This document shows, piece by piece, positions 10,801 to 21,474 of a DNA stretch of 22,048 nucleotides; position 1 is the first letter of the stretch; every line of letters starts with the position of its first letter. The notes beneath the pieces are model-generated. The model worked only from the letters and a program-made list of their open reading frames with translations. It was not told where the DNA came from and searched no databases. The stretch is taken from contig DF237900.1 in the NCBI GenBank assembly GCA_000708835.1, positions 1-22,048 on the forward strand. The letters run 5' to 3'. Both the position numbers and the translations under genes were made by a program. Source of the stretch: Klebsormidium nitens. Its lineage: Eukaryota; Streptophyta; Klebsormidiophyceae; Klebsormidiales; Klebsormidiaceae.

Positions 10801-13800
10801 AAGCCTGTCAGGGCCATAAAGTTTCCCCGCAGAGCCTGCAAAAGAGGGGATTGCATCAACCCATCCGGTTGTCTTGCTTTGCGAGCTCTCCTTGTAGAGA
10901 TCGTATGCGGTCTCACTATGTGAGATGTCTATAGAAGCCGAGAAGCAAGAGAGGAAGACACCACAAGCTAGAGAGGTTTGGGGTGTAACGGGGTCTCAAC
11001 TGCTATGGAATCAAGTAGGACCTACCGCCAGAATTTCGCGGTGGCGTCAACTCAAACCATTCTCAGAGGATGCAGATGGCAGCCGCTGAACCATCGTGTA
11101 GTCCATTGAGTCGCGTCCGGGCATTCGGAGGAAAGGAATGCCGATAGTGGAAACAGTGCACTTTGCACCTTTTGGGAAAAGACCCACACTCCCTAAGAGG
11201 ATGCAAAGAAAGGAGCTGTAATCGCTGAATCACACAGCGTGACAACTATACTTTCTGATACATAAAAAGTCTGCAATTTCCTTATGCAGAAAAGCAGACC
11301 CCACGGCAGCCTGGGTGTCGGACACACACAACTTTCTGAGACTCCGAGAGTTCGGAACCCCGTACTGTTCTAGTGACCAGACCTCCAAAAACCCGATGAT
11401 TTTTTAAAGATGAGAAACAGAAAGCCGAAGCCTAAGCCAGACCGTATTCTCACCGGCTGGTGCGCCCCCAAGGCACACGGCTCCTCCTCACACTCCTCCG
11501 CTGACGTCACCACCCTGTCCACGAGCGCCTGGCACGCCTGCCAGTCCGGACGTCCAATCAGCTTCACGGACGTCGGACCGGATCGCTCTTCGAGCACTCT
11601 ACGCCGGGCCAGTGCAGCGCCGCCCCGTGCTGAGCTTAAGTGCTCAATCTCCTTTTCGCTCGTGCTGTCCGTCGATCTAAAAGACGCTGATTGGCTGACA
11701 GGTGTGCTAACGGACTTAAAAATTGGTGACTCTCCGTGCAGCAACGTGCCAACCTCGGACACGCTTTCCTGTCTGTGACCCTGGGAAGGGTTGTGTGGGT
11801 ATGGTACAAGATCTAACTGCGAAGCCTGTAGTGCTGTCGTAAGAGCAGCTGCGTGCGTGACTTGCGCACTGCGCATACTCGGAATCTGGGCTCTGTCTGA
11901 AGGCGGCTTGCGCCACTGCCTCGAATCTTGGTGCAGTGTGAACCTTCTTAATCTTCTACCTAAGGCTGTGAACGCTCCGTGAAGACCAGAAGGTGTGGAC
12001 TGCAACTCGCTGTCTCCTACTAAGGGCCGTCGAAACACGGTGTCAAAGAACGCTTTCAAGAACCCCTGCCCTGCGTTGACACCTTGCGCTCGTGCAGGCT
12101 GCGAGGATCCCAACGGAGATTGCTGAAGGGAGTGGAGGCCGCTAGTCGGCACTTTGCTTCGAAAGGGAACATTCTCCGCCGCCCAGCGGAGGAGTCGTCT
12201 TCCGTGGCCCTCTTTCAGGGCCTTGTCGGCGACAGCGGACGTCGAGACGGCAGCGTCTGATCTCCGCTTCTTGAAGCGGTACGTCTGCGTTGAAATAGAG
12301 TAAATATCAGAACTCGTGCGTCAAAACGCGTGCGTGGAACCTTAACCCTCTTTGAATTGTTGCCACTTCATGATTTAATGAAGCTTTAAAAGTCGAATTG
12401 GGGATTTCCATCAGTGCTTCTGGGCTGACGAGAAATTTTGAAGCTGCTGAAAGGAAAAGAAGTGAGAAGCGAGCTCAAATTCAACGGAAACAGTCGTCTG
12501 TCAGGCCGAATTTGAAAGTCAGTATTCATCCAATAACGCAACCCGACCCTGAGTCTGGACGACCGTGAAAGTGAGCTCGCAGGTGCCACGTGGAGTACAT
12601 GCTGGTCCACAAACTGGGACGCGCGATCTGATATTAGAACCATCAAATGTATCCTATTGCGTTTCTCTTACACGACAAAGGATACTCGCGAGTTCCCGCA
12701 GCAACAGGCAGCCTGCTGGTGTTCAAATCTTTCCAAACATATGCTCAACAGGATTGACAAGAAGTTCAGAACATTTCATGAAGAGGGAGCTAATGCTAAG
12801 TTCGAAGGAAAATGACGCTTAAGTACGAACATCGTCCACAATACAAAGCATCAACGTCCTCACAGCATGAATCATGAACTAGGCGGAAAACTTTCTTGAC
12901 GAGGTGAAACTAGAGTACGACATTATGCGACTCACGTCGTTGTAGCCTGTGTGAAGGCACGGATGTTCAACCTCCAAGGCGTTCTCCCCAGCCCCGTTGT
13001 CCTCCATTGCAAATAGCACGCTCTTCTGGAACGCGTCGTTCATCCCGAACGATGGATGTGAGTGGGCCTGAAAGCAAAAAGCAAACGAGTCTAAATGTTC
13101 CCCGTTGTAACGGGAATCTTTCCTTCTAACCAAGGCGAAAACACGAAAACGGTCCATGATGGGTTTACGCTAAAGTGGAACGCTTCAATGCTCCCAAGCA
13201 AGACCGACAGAAGGAAGCAGAATGCGCACGCCCAGTCGCCTGTCTGAGCACAATCTGACACCAAGAAGCTGTGACTTTGCAAGGGCCAACATGGATTTTC
13301 TTCGCTGACAAACTTACACCTTTTTCATTCTCTTCGAAGCAAGTAAACCAGAACAACACTGCGGAAGGAGAGTGCTTGCAACCTACTTGCACCCTCCAAA
13401 ACCGTGCCGATGCCAAGATCAGTATCCATTTTGCCGAGGGACATTACTCACATACAGGTGGTAGTCCGTCTCCTTGATAGTGACGTTCACTCCGTGCTCG
13501 GAGGACGGCATAGCCTCTGGTAGGAAGGTAACCTCCAGCGACGAACCCCCCATATCGAGCGACCCCAGCGGGGCTGCTTCCTGGCCCTGGCTCAACTTTC
13601 CGGTCAAATAGTTGAGTGCAATCCAGCCGTAGACGGCCTCGTCTTGCCCGCTTATGATACGGGCCCACTCGGGTTCGAAGAGGAACGGGGACGCAGAGAG
13701 CATCTGCTGCGCCATTTGGAGGAGCCAAGCGGAGTCTGCTTGGGGGAGCCTCCGCAGACCTGCGATCGAGCGAATACTTCTTGAATGTCGAGAACAGGAG

Positions 13801-16098
13801 TGAACATTTGAGATACCGCTCGACAGGAGCAGCTCTGATCCTTTTGGCGTCGATTTACCTTGTTCAGAGCTTTCGTCTATGATACGGAGTGTCTGTGCAC
13901 CTGCGGAGCTGTCTTAGGACGTTGTTTGGAAGGACAGCAGGGCGCCATTGACTCTGCTTGCAAACACAGAAGCTGGCATTGCTGATCAGATATGCGACGT
14001 CAACTTGCTAAAACATTGATGCAGATGGTCACCAAAGCAACGCAGATTCAAAGCCCTTTGCGACTCGACTCCTCTGTAAGAAGCCTTAGCAGGGGCTTCC
14101 AACGGCTGTGACAAGAAAGAGATGTGGGGAAAGTGATTCATCTTAGTAACAAGACCCCATCGTGAAGGTTAAGTTGTACCACACTTCACAAAAAGGTGCC
14201 GAGGTGCTTGAGATCCATCGATATTTACGAGATTTTCAGCAGAGCATTCAAGCGTGCACAAATTTGATAAGAGGCGGATACATCTTTCATTCAAACCGTT
14301 GTACCTGCATTTTTATGAACTTTCCAAAGAACCAGTCGCAACCTTTGCAATGAAATGGAGTTAAGGAAAGAGATTTCCAGGGTATGACACCGCAACCATC
14401 GTCTGTCGTCTGAGAATCACCTGAAAAAGTCAGTGCGGTACGCTTCCGCATGCGACCTGCTTCCCAATCAATTCATACCTGCGGTTGCGAAGAGGAAGAC
14501 AGGAGTGATGGGCCTCTTGCTTTCCGGCACCTCCTTGAGAGCATACTGGATCAAAGGATCAAGCGCCTGGTTCACTTTCACAACGTCTCCCACAAATTGG
14601 TCCAGCCCTGCAGGCACAGCAGAATATGAAACGTCTGCAAGCAGTCAAAAAGAGCAGCGGCCCGGAACCTCTCTAAATTCCGACCTGACTCTGTCTCTTA
14701 CTCCTCTCCTTTTTTGAGGACCACCCGTGCGCGCAATCGAAACTGCCGGTGAAGATTCTTCGATTTTTCGATACAAACGACATGGATTCTGTTAATTCAG
14801 AGGACACACAACATGGCAGCTTTTCAGACTTCTTGTCCCAACAAGAGCGATAGGTACTTTCAGCAAATCACTGAGAACTCTCCTTACAAGGCATACAATT
14901 ACAACCCGCAATTTGCAGTCCGTACTGCTTCATAAAGCTTACGTCTGCTTATCCTTAATCATAAGCTTCACTGCAGGCTGATCAAGTTTCAATCATGATG
15001 GTCCCAGTCGAATATGACGTTGCTAAAATGGTTTCCACAATGTGCGCACTACTAGGTGAGGTTGTTCAGAACACAAGATTACCGTGAATACTCAACTCAT
15101 CATCTCCTCTAAAAAGTCCTCAATGGGGATACATGATCGGATCTCTTTACACTTACACCTTCTGAAGAGGCATAATTTTTCTCACCAGGCTCAGTTTCAA
15201 CTCGTTTATAGGCGGTTCGTTTCTGCCCGAAGCGCTCCGCGCGGCCCAGCTTTGCGGTGCTGTCCACCACTTTTGGCAGGCCCCAAGCACCGCTGCGCGC
15301 CCAAGAATACACGTAACATCGAGTACCTACACAGAGTTATTCGGTCCTCTGCTGTTTGCAGTTCTGTTTATGCACTTGGCATTTACGGTGTCAAAGAAGC
15401 AGTAGGAGTCAACCAGACAGCAAGGAAGGTTGGTAGTCTGACGGTGGTGAAATACAAATTGCAAGAGGCTCGAAGATATAGGCATCTTTCTCTGTAAACG
15501 ATTGTGCAAGCTTGCTTCATTCTTCGTCAGAACGAAGTCCAGCCCCAGGAAAAAGAACAGACACAAGCACTGAGATACTTCTGATCAAGTTCTGCCAATG
15601 CTTTGTCCCGGGTTGAAAATTGACGAAACAATTTAAAAGAAAGCCTTCAAAAGTAATAGCTCTTTGATTTAGAAAATGCCCCAAAGATTGGCACATATTC
15701 TACCCTCAGAATGTGGAGAGTTGAGGTGCTGAAAGATGGGGAAAATGCAGTAAGGTCTTCTGTGACGATCTGAGCCAAACAGTGAGATTGCTGCTTAGAA
15801 TTGCACTCAAGAAGAATCTATCACGCGCACCTGTGCTCCCGCTGTCCATCACGACAGCATACTCCACCTCCCGCCAATTCAGGGACAAGAGCACCCCGCC
15901 AGCCACCAGCACACCGATCAACAATCCAAGGAATGCTAGAAAGGACCACCTTGGCGCCCCCAAAGCTCCTGGAGCAGCCTGCGATGACATCATGTTGGCC
16001 CTCAAGCTCCTGAGAGAGCTAGAACGAGGTAGAATCGGAATGAAACCCGTGCTGCGAGAGCGGCCAAGAGGGCGAGCTGAGGCACCGCCATATCCCAT
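7856..16098 (-). CDS. APY7-like: GDA1/CD39-family apyrase (nucleoside di/triphosphatase) with N- and C-terminal membrane anchors, APY7-like, 864 aa
   Basis: Predicted exons (minus strand): 16098-15831, 15326-15186, 14607-14479, 13759-13452, 13067-12936, 12284-11454, 10835-10765, 10541-10443, 9930-9771, 9023-8774, 8061-7856. They total 2595 bp; all ten introns are GT..AG and all phases agree. Motifs: membrane segment about 51-73; ACR1 MDSGSTGTR (84-92, spliced inside G90); ACR2 FATAGLRRLP (176-185); ACR3 IISGQDEAVYGW (214-225) with the family's catalytic Glu as E220; ACR4 LGSLDMGGSS (244-253); ACR5 IGTGDMAWTLG (685-695); second membrane segment about 742-760; 104-residue cytosolic tail. The family hydrolyses NTPs/NDPs on the lumenal or extracellular side. 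ACR3 has EA, not the commoner EG, as I recall for plant APY7. ATG 16098 is the first in-frame ATG after an upstream TAA (about 16138). Plant APY7 proteins are about 740 aa; the excess lies mostly in exon 6. Exact subfamily and location (Golgi or plasma membrane) are inference. Confidence 0.93.
11598..12275 (-). other. Insertion of about 225 residues in the apyrase ectodomain (within exon 6)
   Basis: Between the conserved EHPCLHTGYND (end of exon 5, residues 316-326) and PTSVKLIGRPDW (residues 563-574), related plant enzymes have only about 20-30 residues. Here exon 6 stays open for 277 codons and inserts residues of roughly 330-555. The segment starts basic (FKKRRSD), is rich in Ser, Arg, Ala and Gln, and resembles no domain I know; it looks disordered. 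An unrecognised intron inside it cannot be excluded, but the uninterrupted frame in phase with both flanks argues for coding. Confidence 0.7.
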
Positions 16099-16103
16099 TG
16101 GTG

Positions 16104-16112
16104 CTAAAGCAT
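16104..16112 (-). promoter_or_regulatory. Two-codon upstream ORF just before the apyrase start
   Basis: On the minus strand ATG CTT TAG (16112-16104) lies out of frame and ends 5 nt before the main ATG at 16098. If the transcript start is upstream, scanning ribosomes meet this minimal uORF first, which could dampen or regulate translation. Its presence in the mRNA is inference. Confidence 0.45.
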
Positions 16113-16993
16113 GGCAGCCTGATTTGAAAGGGATTTATGGAAACTATCTCTATGGAATTGGCCTTTAATTGGAATCTGCGTGTTCAGATGATGGAATAAC
16201 ATTGCCTGAACGTTGCTCCACCAACTCTGATCTTCCAACTATGACTACAGGACAAACGTTTCAGGCTTTCATCAGCCCAGCGATGCTCTTATCCAGTGGA
16301 CCGAAGTGCGTTGATCACAGCGTCCTTTCAAAGAACAGCTGAGAACCGCAAACAGAGCTGCTGGTGGCTGCTGGGAAGAATTGCAAACCCTGAAAGAACT
16401 CGCTGCTTTCGAGTGGCTCCCTGACCACTGATGGCAGTGATGCAGGAATTTTGTTTCCACTTCGCTATCACACGATTCACAGCCTGCACTTGCCTGCACT
16501 GCACGCGCCGATATTTCTCTGGTTCCATATGGCGTTTAACATTTTACTAATACTTGGACGGTCATGGAAGCACCTAAGCGATCATCGACGGTGCACGTCT
16601 TCTTCGTTGAAGCGGGTCCCGGTTAACCCATGTGGTTCCTGACTTTCCTCTATGCAGCTTGAAAGTTGGTGCTAAGACCTCCTGACGTCACTTGCCACTT
16701 GGCATGAACCAGATCGCATTGCAATTTGCGCCCTCAATGGCGATCTGCCCTCCTGGACCTAGGCGTCAAGATTCACGAAACGAAGCAGAAGAGCAGTCGC
16801 AAGGGGTGCTCCAACAGTCAGTGGCTTTGTTCTGATTGCAGTGACCTGCTCTGGTATACAGTTGGCCTTCTCTGCTACGTCATGGCGACCTTCTGAGTTG
16901 ACTTCAATTAACTTTCTGACGTAAGCGGGCAGCACGGTGAATCTAGGAAGGCAGGCCTGGGGTCACCACTAACGGCATTCACATTATCTCATT
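16113..16993. promoter_or_regulatory. Divergent promoter region between the apyrase gene and the unknown gene
   Basis: The two genes start 895 bp apart and point away from each other, so this interval must hold both 5' UTRs and promoters. It contains a perfect palindromic TGACGTCA (CRE/TGA-type bZIP site) at 16683-16690. I see no clear TATA box for either direction. The open frames at 16272-16528 (minus) and 16451-16642 (plus) lack support as genes and are probably UTR or promoter sequence. Confidence 0.5.
16683..16690. promoter_or_regulatory. Palindromic TGACGTCA bZIP/CRE-type site
   Basis: An exact 8-bp palindrome inside the shared promoter, about 300 bp upstream of the plus-strand gene and 585 bp upstream of the apyrase start. 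TGACGTCA is the known consensus for TGA/ATF-type bZIP factors. Use here is inferred from position only. Confidence 0.4.
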
Positions 16994-19900
16994 ATGGTCG
17001 GACGTGAGGAAACCATTGAAAGAGATGCGCAGCGGCAAGGGAAAATGAGAAGGATAAAGGAGCACACGGACTGGTTACTTGAATCAGACAATCCATGGTT
17101 CAGCCAGCGGGCGCTGCACAATGTCATAAGAAGAGGGGGCTGGGAAGTGGACCCAGCCAATGAAAAGCAGAAAATGCGGAACTATCTTGGAAGTATTGAA
17201 AGGAGCGCTGCCGAAACACAGGAGCGACGAGGAAAGGCCCGAAAGCTGATACAGAAAATTGATGTGGACACGGGCAGAAACAAACAGGTAAGCAATTTTG
17301 TTGCATTCAATCTAGCCGCTACAGAAGGAATGCCTGAGATCTGGACCTGCAGCGTGGAAACTTATCATTGCTTGGATATCTTCTTCTGCACTAGCTTCTG
17401 ATGGCCTGGAAATGGCATTGAACAATACATCTCTCCTCTGCATGGGAGTATTCCAAATACTTCCAATCATAGCCTTACCTGATGCGTTGCTGCTACAGAG
17501 TCGGTCTTTGCAAAAGACCATGATGCAGCAGACTGGGAAGGTCCAGGTTGGTGTTGTGGGAGGCGTGCAGAACCGCAGCGATAGGTTTGCGCCATGGGAA
17601 AGCTGCGCCCCCGGCCTTGATCACAAGGGGGAGTGGGCCCCTGGGGAGAGGTAAGGGAGAGCATGCTTCAACCATAGTTGTGCTGCTCTCTTTCTGTTAC
17701 ACAAAGGATGGGGTATTTCTCTGGGTGTGTCTTCTCAATGGATGCTATCATATACGCCGCTAGAGATCGCATTGAAGTGTAGCATGTGCTTCAGAAAGCC
17801 GGGCACAGTCATAAATGACATCGGTTTGAGGGATCAGTCTAATTATCATTTCTGACACTCAACCACCATGCTTTTCTGTGATAGGAGTCAGCTGACTCGC
17901 CTGTATGTCTCTTGTAGACGAGGGAACGCTTCTGCTGATACTCAGATGGGTAGGCGGGGCCAGGGTTCCGACATCAACAGCGCCTTCTCTGCAGTGGGCC
18001 TTGACGGTGCTGATAAAACAAGGTGAGGCTGGAGCAACGCTTGTGGCCTTCTTGTGCGCTCAAGTCAAGCCTAGCAAGTGCAGCGATGGAGAATAGTATA
18101 ACATAATTGTCATGTCTTCTGTTCTTTCAAATCACCCATGGCAAAGCGAGGCGCAAAGATCGGCTCAAAAGCAGTGTCAGGCTGACTGGACAGCTGTCAT
18201 GTACTTGGACACAGTGGCTACACATCAGAAGGTTGAGCAACACCAACTTTGGAGGTCTGTTTGGCCTTGGCTTGGAGGTGTCCACAGAAGCACCCAGGTA
18301 AAAAGCTTGTGCCTGAATTAATGGAGAAGAGCATTGACTTCAAGGAGTACCCGATTCCCAGCAAGTAGCCTGGAGCAGCTCCAACCAGCCGCATCACTTC
18401 GTTGGTATACTTGATTTATGGTCGAGGGCTGCAACATCATTGGAAAATTGTGACAGGTGTCCGAAGTCAGATACACTTGCCTGACCATCTTCAGTACTTG
18501 CTTATCTCATACAGGTCGCTTGGCAATTTCGGAGGGAGCAACGTCAGCATAGACTACAACGACCCGTCGGCGATGCACACTGGGGAGACTGACAGATACG
18601 GCGGAGCCTTTGGACAGCAGACATACGGCAATGATGGCAAGGAGGGTGTCTTCACGTTCCGTGCAAGCAGCAGGTCAGCAAGAAATAGTCATAGCCTTGC
18701 CCATTTTGACCTGGCGATCGCCACCTGTTGGGTTTCAAAAGGGACACAAGCTCGGACTGCGTTGTGCTGAGTAGATCCTTCGAATCATTGGAAGACGCCT
18801 TCCATATTCACCTGTTGTATTTGCACACAGGAACCGGGTGATTGACCATTCTCTGGCTCAGATTCTCTCATATCAGCACACTCATTTCTTCACCTTTGAT
18901 CATCATGGAAAGATCTCTACGTCTTGCTTGAGAACGTTCTGTATTGACTGCAGGGGGCGGCTTGGTTGCCTACAGGGCTTCGCACACCTTCACGTTCTGC
19001 ACTCTTCCTTCGTCCGGAAAATCATTCGCTGAATCTGATGGATTAAAAGTCATCCCTTAAAAGCAGCAAAGCAGGGTACAATAAGCTAAGTCATAAGGGC
19101 ACAATATCACGTTTCTTCTTTTCTCAGTGTCGGCCTGATGCGGCTCAGTTCGTGGGAGTGTTGAATGTCGTCAAGTTAGATTGCCAGCGAGAGCCCAGGA
19201 GTTCTCTAGCTTGCCCTCAGTTCCCTGACCAAGTGGACTGACACCTATCGCTCGCTGCGCACAGAGCTTCGTTCGCCCCCGCATCCTATAGCCAAGAACC
19301 CGACACGAACCTGCACCCTCCGTTCGGCATGCCAGCTGGCCCCTCGCACGCAAATAACACATTCCCCGCTGCCCCCCGGCAGATCCTAGGAGAGTTAGCC
19401 ACGAACTTCCACTCCTCCCAGCCTGCTCCTCCTCGGAAAGCACTGCTACGCAAAGAGAAGCCCCCTACGCTCAAGCCCGGGCTCAGCGGGCCAATTGAGG
19501 CGACCTGGCCAGAGAAAGACCAGCTGATAGGAGGAGAATGGGGATCAGAGTGGGCGTCGGGATACGAGGGAACGGAGTTCGCCGGTTTTGGACGCGCTTC
19601 AAGAGACGAGAGCGAACGAAAGACGAAAGAGAGCGGGGTGGGAGCTGCGCAGCACACGCGGCAGATGGCAGAGGCCGTACCAGGACTAGCGCCTGGGGAA
19701 ATTGGGGCCCGGGGCGCTTTTGGGACGCCGAAGTGGGAGCCCAGAGCAGCGAACCACGCCTACGGGCAGGCGTTAGACAGCCCCCCGGGATGGCGGATGA
19801 CGTCACTCAGTGAATGGCGCCCAAGGGAGAGGACCTCGCACGCCAGCTGGCAGCCGGACGGGTATCAGGCGGGTGCGGAGCTGCGCTTGGCATTCAGTGA

Positions 19901-21354
19901 TGGACGGAGCTTTGTTCTGGTGGGGCACTCAACGGACGACTTTGACCCGGGTCGCCACGTGTATGGCGTTCCGAGCTGCCACGTGTACTGGGCCGAGGAC
20001 AGAGGGTTTGAGGGAGCGAGGAGCAGCGCCCAGGCGATGCACGAGATCGGCAGAAACATTGGCGGAAGTTTGAAACGCAGGCGTGATGACGTGGATTCTG
20101 ACGAGGAGCCGAGAGCGAAACGGGGAGGCGATAACTCGGTAAGAGTCAAAAGACCTTGGTTTAGGTCGCGAGCGAATGAACCTCTTTTACGTTGAAGAAA
20201 AGAAGGCATTGTGACCTCAGTGCAAACACGTCACCCCCGTGTACGATTCCGAGCGTAGACTTTGAACGCCTTTCTTTGTCGAAGGCTCCGTTGTTGTTTC
20301 TGTACTATTTTCTTTGATGTGTCGATGTTGGGCAAAAAACGCTTTTCTTTTTTGGTCTCGGCCAAGATGACAAGTTTGTCTGCAATCCTGCAGTGTGCCG
20401 GGGTTGCCCTGACGTTTCTACTTCTGGCTGCAGGGTTTCAACAACTGGAGGATTCAACCCCGGGGTCCCGTGAGTATTCGCATCGTGGGAGGGGAGGGGA
20501 ACACTGCGAACAACAACTACTACAACAACAGCTTCTATGGAGGCAGGACCGATGTGCATCAGACTCATAGAAGCCAGCATCCCAATGAAGCAGCTCGCGG
20601 CGACCGGTGAGGAGAGAAGCTTGAGATATGTATGCTTTCTCTCCTCTTGTTGTGGAAAAACGTTCAAGCTTCGCTCCTCATTCGATGAGAGTGTTTAAAG
20701 CCCGGGGGCGTTCCGGCCTGCTTAGCCCAAGTGCAGGCCTGGGGTGAATGGATGCAGCTAGACGTAGATTAGCTTGTATTCTGGAATGACCAGTAGTAGT
20801 CAAAGCGATTATTTGAGCCTCTGTCTGCCGCGTACATGTCAGAATTTGCAGCACGTCTGCGATGATGACTCTACCCATCTTTGAAAGGCGCCTTTGGGTG
20901 TGTAGATGCAGTGTAGTGCTGGCCTCCCTCGCTTTAGTGCTTTGCTTGGGCCTGTTACCCGTGCCGCCAAAGTGATTTACTTGTGTCACATGCATTCTTT
21001 TAGTTCTCTCCGAAAAGGTGTGTTCTGAAGCTGCTAGACAATTGCAGGGAAAGTGCTCAAGAAAGTCAAGGCCGGGGACGGGCGGTCTTCGAGGCTGATA
21101 TCAGCCCGGAAGAGTTTTTAAGGAACCAATAAATGGTAAGAAGGAAAATGTCCGTTGTAAACGTCAAGAAGCTGGCTTATTGATGCTTTCTCTTGCACTC
21201 GAATGAGCTACGTCGTTGGACGGGTTAAGAGCGTGTCTGCCCTACTTATCCTGATTGGCTGATGCAATTCGCTTACCTGCAGGACAACCGAGGGCGACCG
21301 CAGGAACTTACCAACGTTGTAACGCGGGACTGGTTTTCTTGGTCCTTTGGATGA
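16994..21354 (+). CDS. Multi-exon gene of unknown function, about 593 aa, with NLS-like segment
   Basis: I do not recognise the family. Best model: exons 16994-17287, 17499-17650, 17918-18022, 18181-18297 (or from 18151), 18515-18673, 19292-20138, 20434-20469 and 21283-21354. All introns are GT..AG, phases are compatible throughout, and the CDS is 1782 bp. Donors such as GTAAGC (17288), GTAAGG (17651), GTGAGG (18023) and GTAAGA (20139) are strong; the exon 5 donor GTCAGC (18674) is weak. Exon 1 encodes a charged, helical N-terminus (ERDAQRQGKMRRIKEHTDWL) and a Lys/Arg-rich stretch. Exon 5 is Gly/Asn/Tyr-rich (NFGGSNVSIDYND). Exon 6 (282 codons) is the best supported; it ends with KRRRDD then DSDEEPRAKR (residues 537-553), like a bipartite nuclear signal. 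Exons 4-8 have a decayed inverted copy at 1540-5390. The 3' end is the least certain: exon 7 may read through to a GTGAGG donor near 20611. No membrane segments are seen. Confidence 0.6.
18831..19030 (+). other. Segment conserved between both arms inside the intron of exons 5 and 6
   Basis: After an acceptor-like CACACAG (18824-18830) the sequence reads in the gene's phase as NRVIDHSLAQ and stays open to a TGA at 19030-19032. The left arm has the same acceptor and NGVIDTVLTQ (about 4750-4715, minus). No GTRAGT-type donor follows in either copy, so I left it out of the main model. It may be an alternative terminal exon or simply well-preserved intron. Confidence 0.35.
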
Positions 21355-21447
21355 AGCCTGCGGATGATGTACAAAGGGAATCAACCGTCACTCTTAATTT
21401 GATCATGTTCGAGCTTTGCAATCCTGTTAAATATTTTGTCGGGCTCC

Positions 21448-21453
21448 AATAAA
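21448..21453 (+). terminator. Poly(A) signal AATAAA of the unknown gene
   Basis: Canonical AATAAA lies 94 nt after the modelled TGA (21352-21354), in a T/A-rich setting, and is shared with the left arm as AATAAG. Another AATAAA at 21128-21133 would serve a shorter 3' end; it overlaps a TAA that closes an alternative frame. Confidence 0.55.
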
Positions 21454-21474
21454 GCGGCATCAGAGAACAGATAT

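Noticed and set aside
15782-16168. A 128-aa plus-strand open frame
   Set aside because: It is the antisense shadow of apyrase exon 1, which carries the membrane anchor and ACR1.
19128-19239. An open stretch after a strong-looking acceptor (TTCTTTTCTCAG, ending 19127)
   Set aside because: It stops in all three frames, at 19239 at the latest, and has no clear counterpart in the left arm. I used the acceptor at 19290-19291 instead, which keeps phase and is conserved in both copies.
19171-19806. Minus-strand open frames of 90-123 aa
   Set aside because: They are shadows of the long plus-strand exon 6, which is supported by splice phase and by the second copy.
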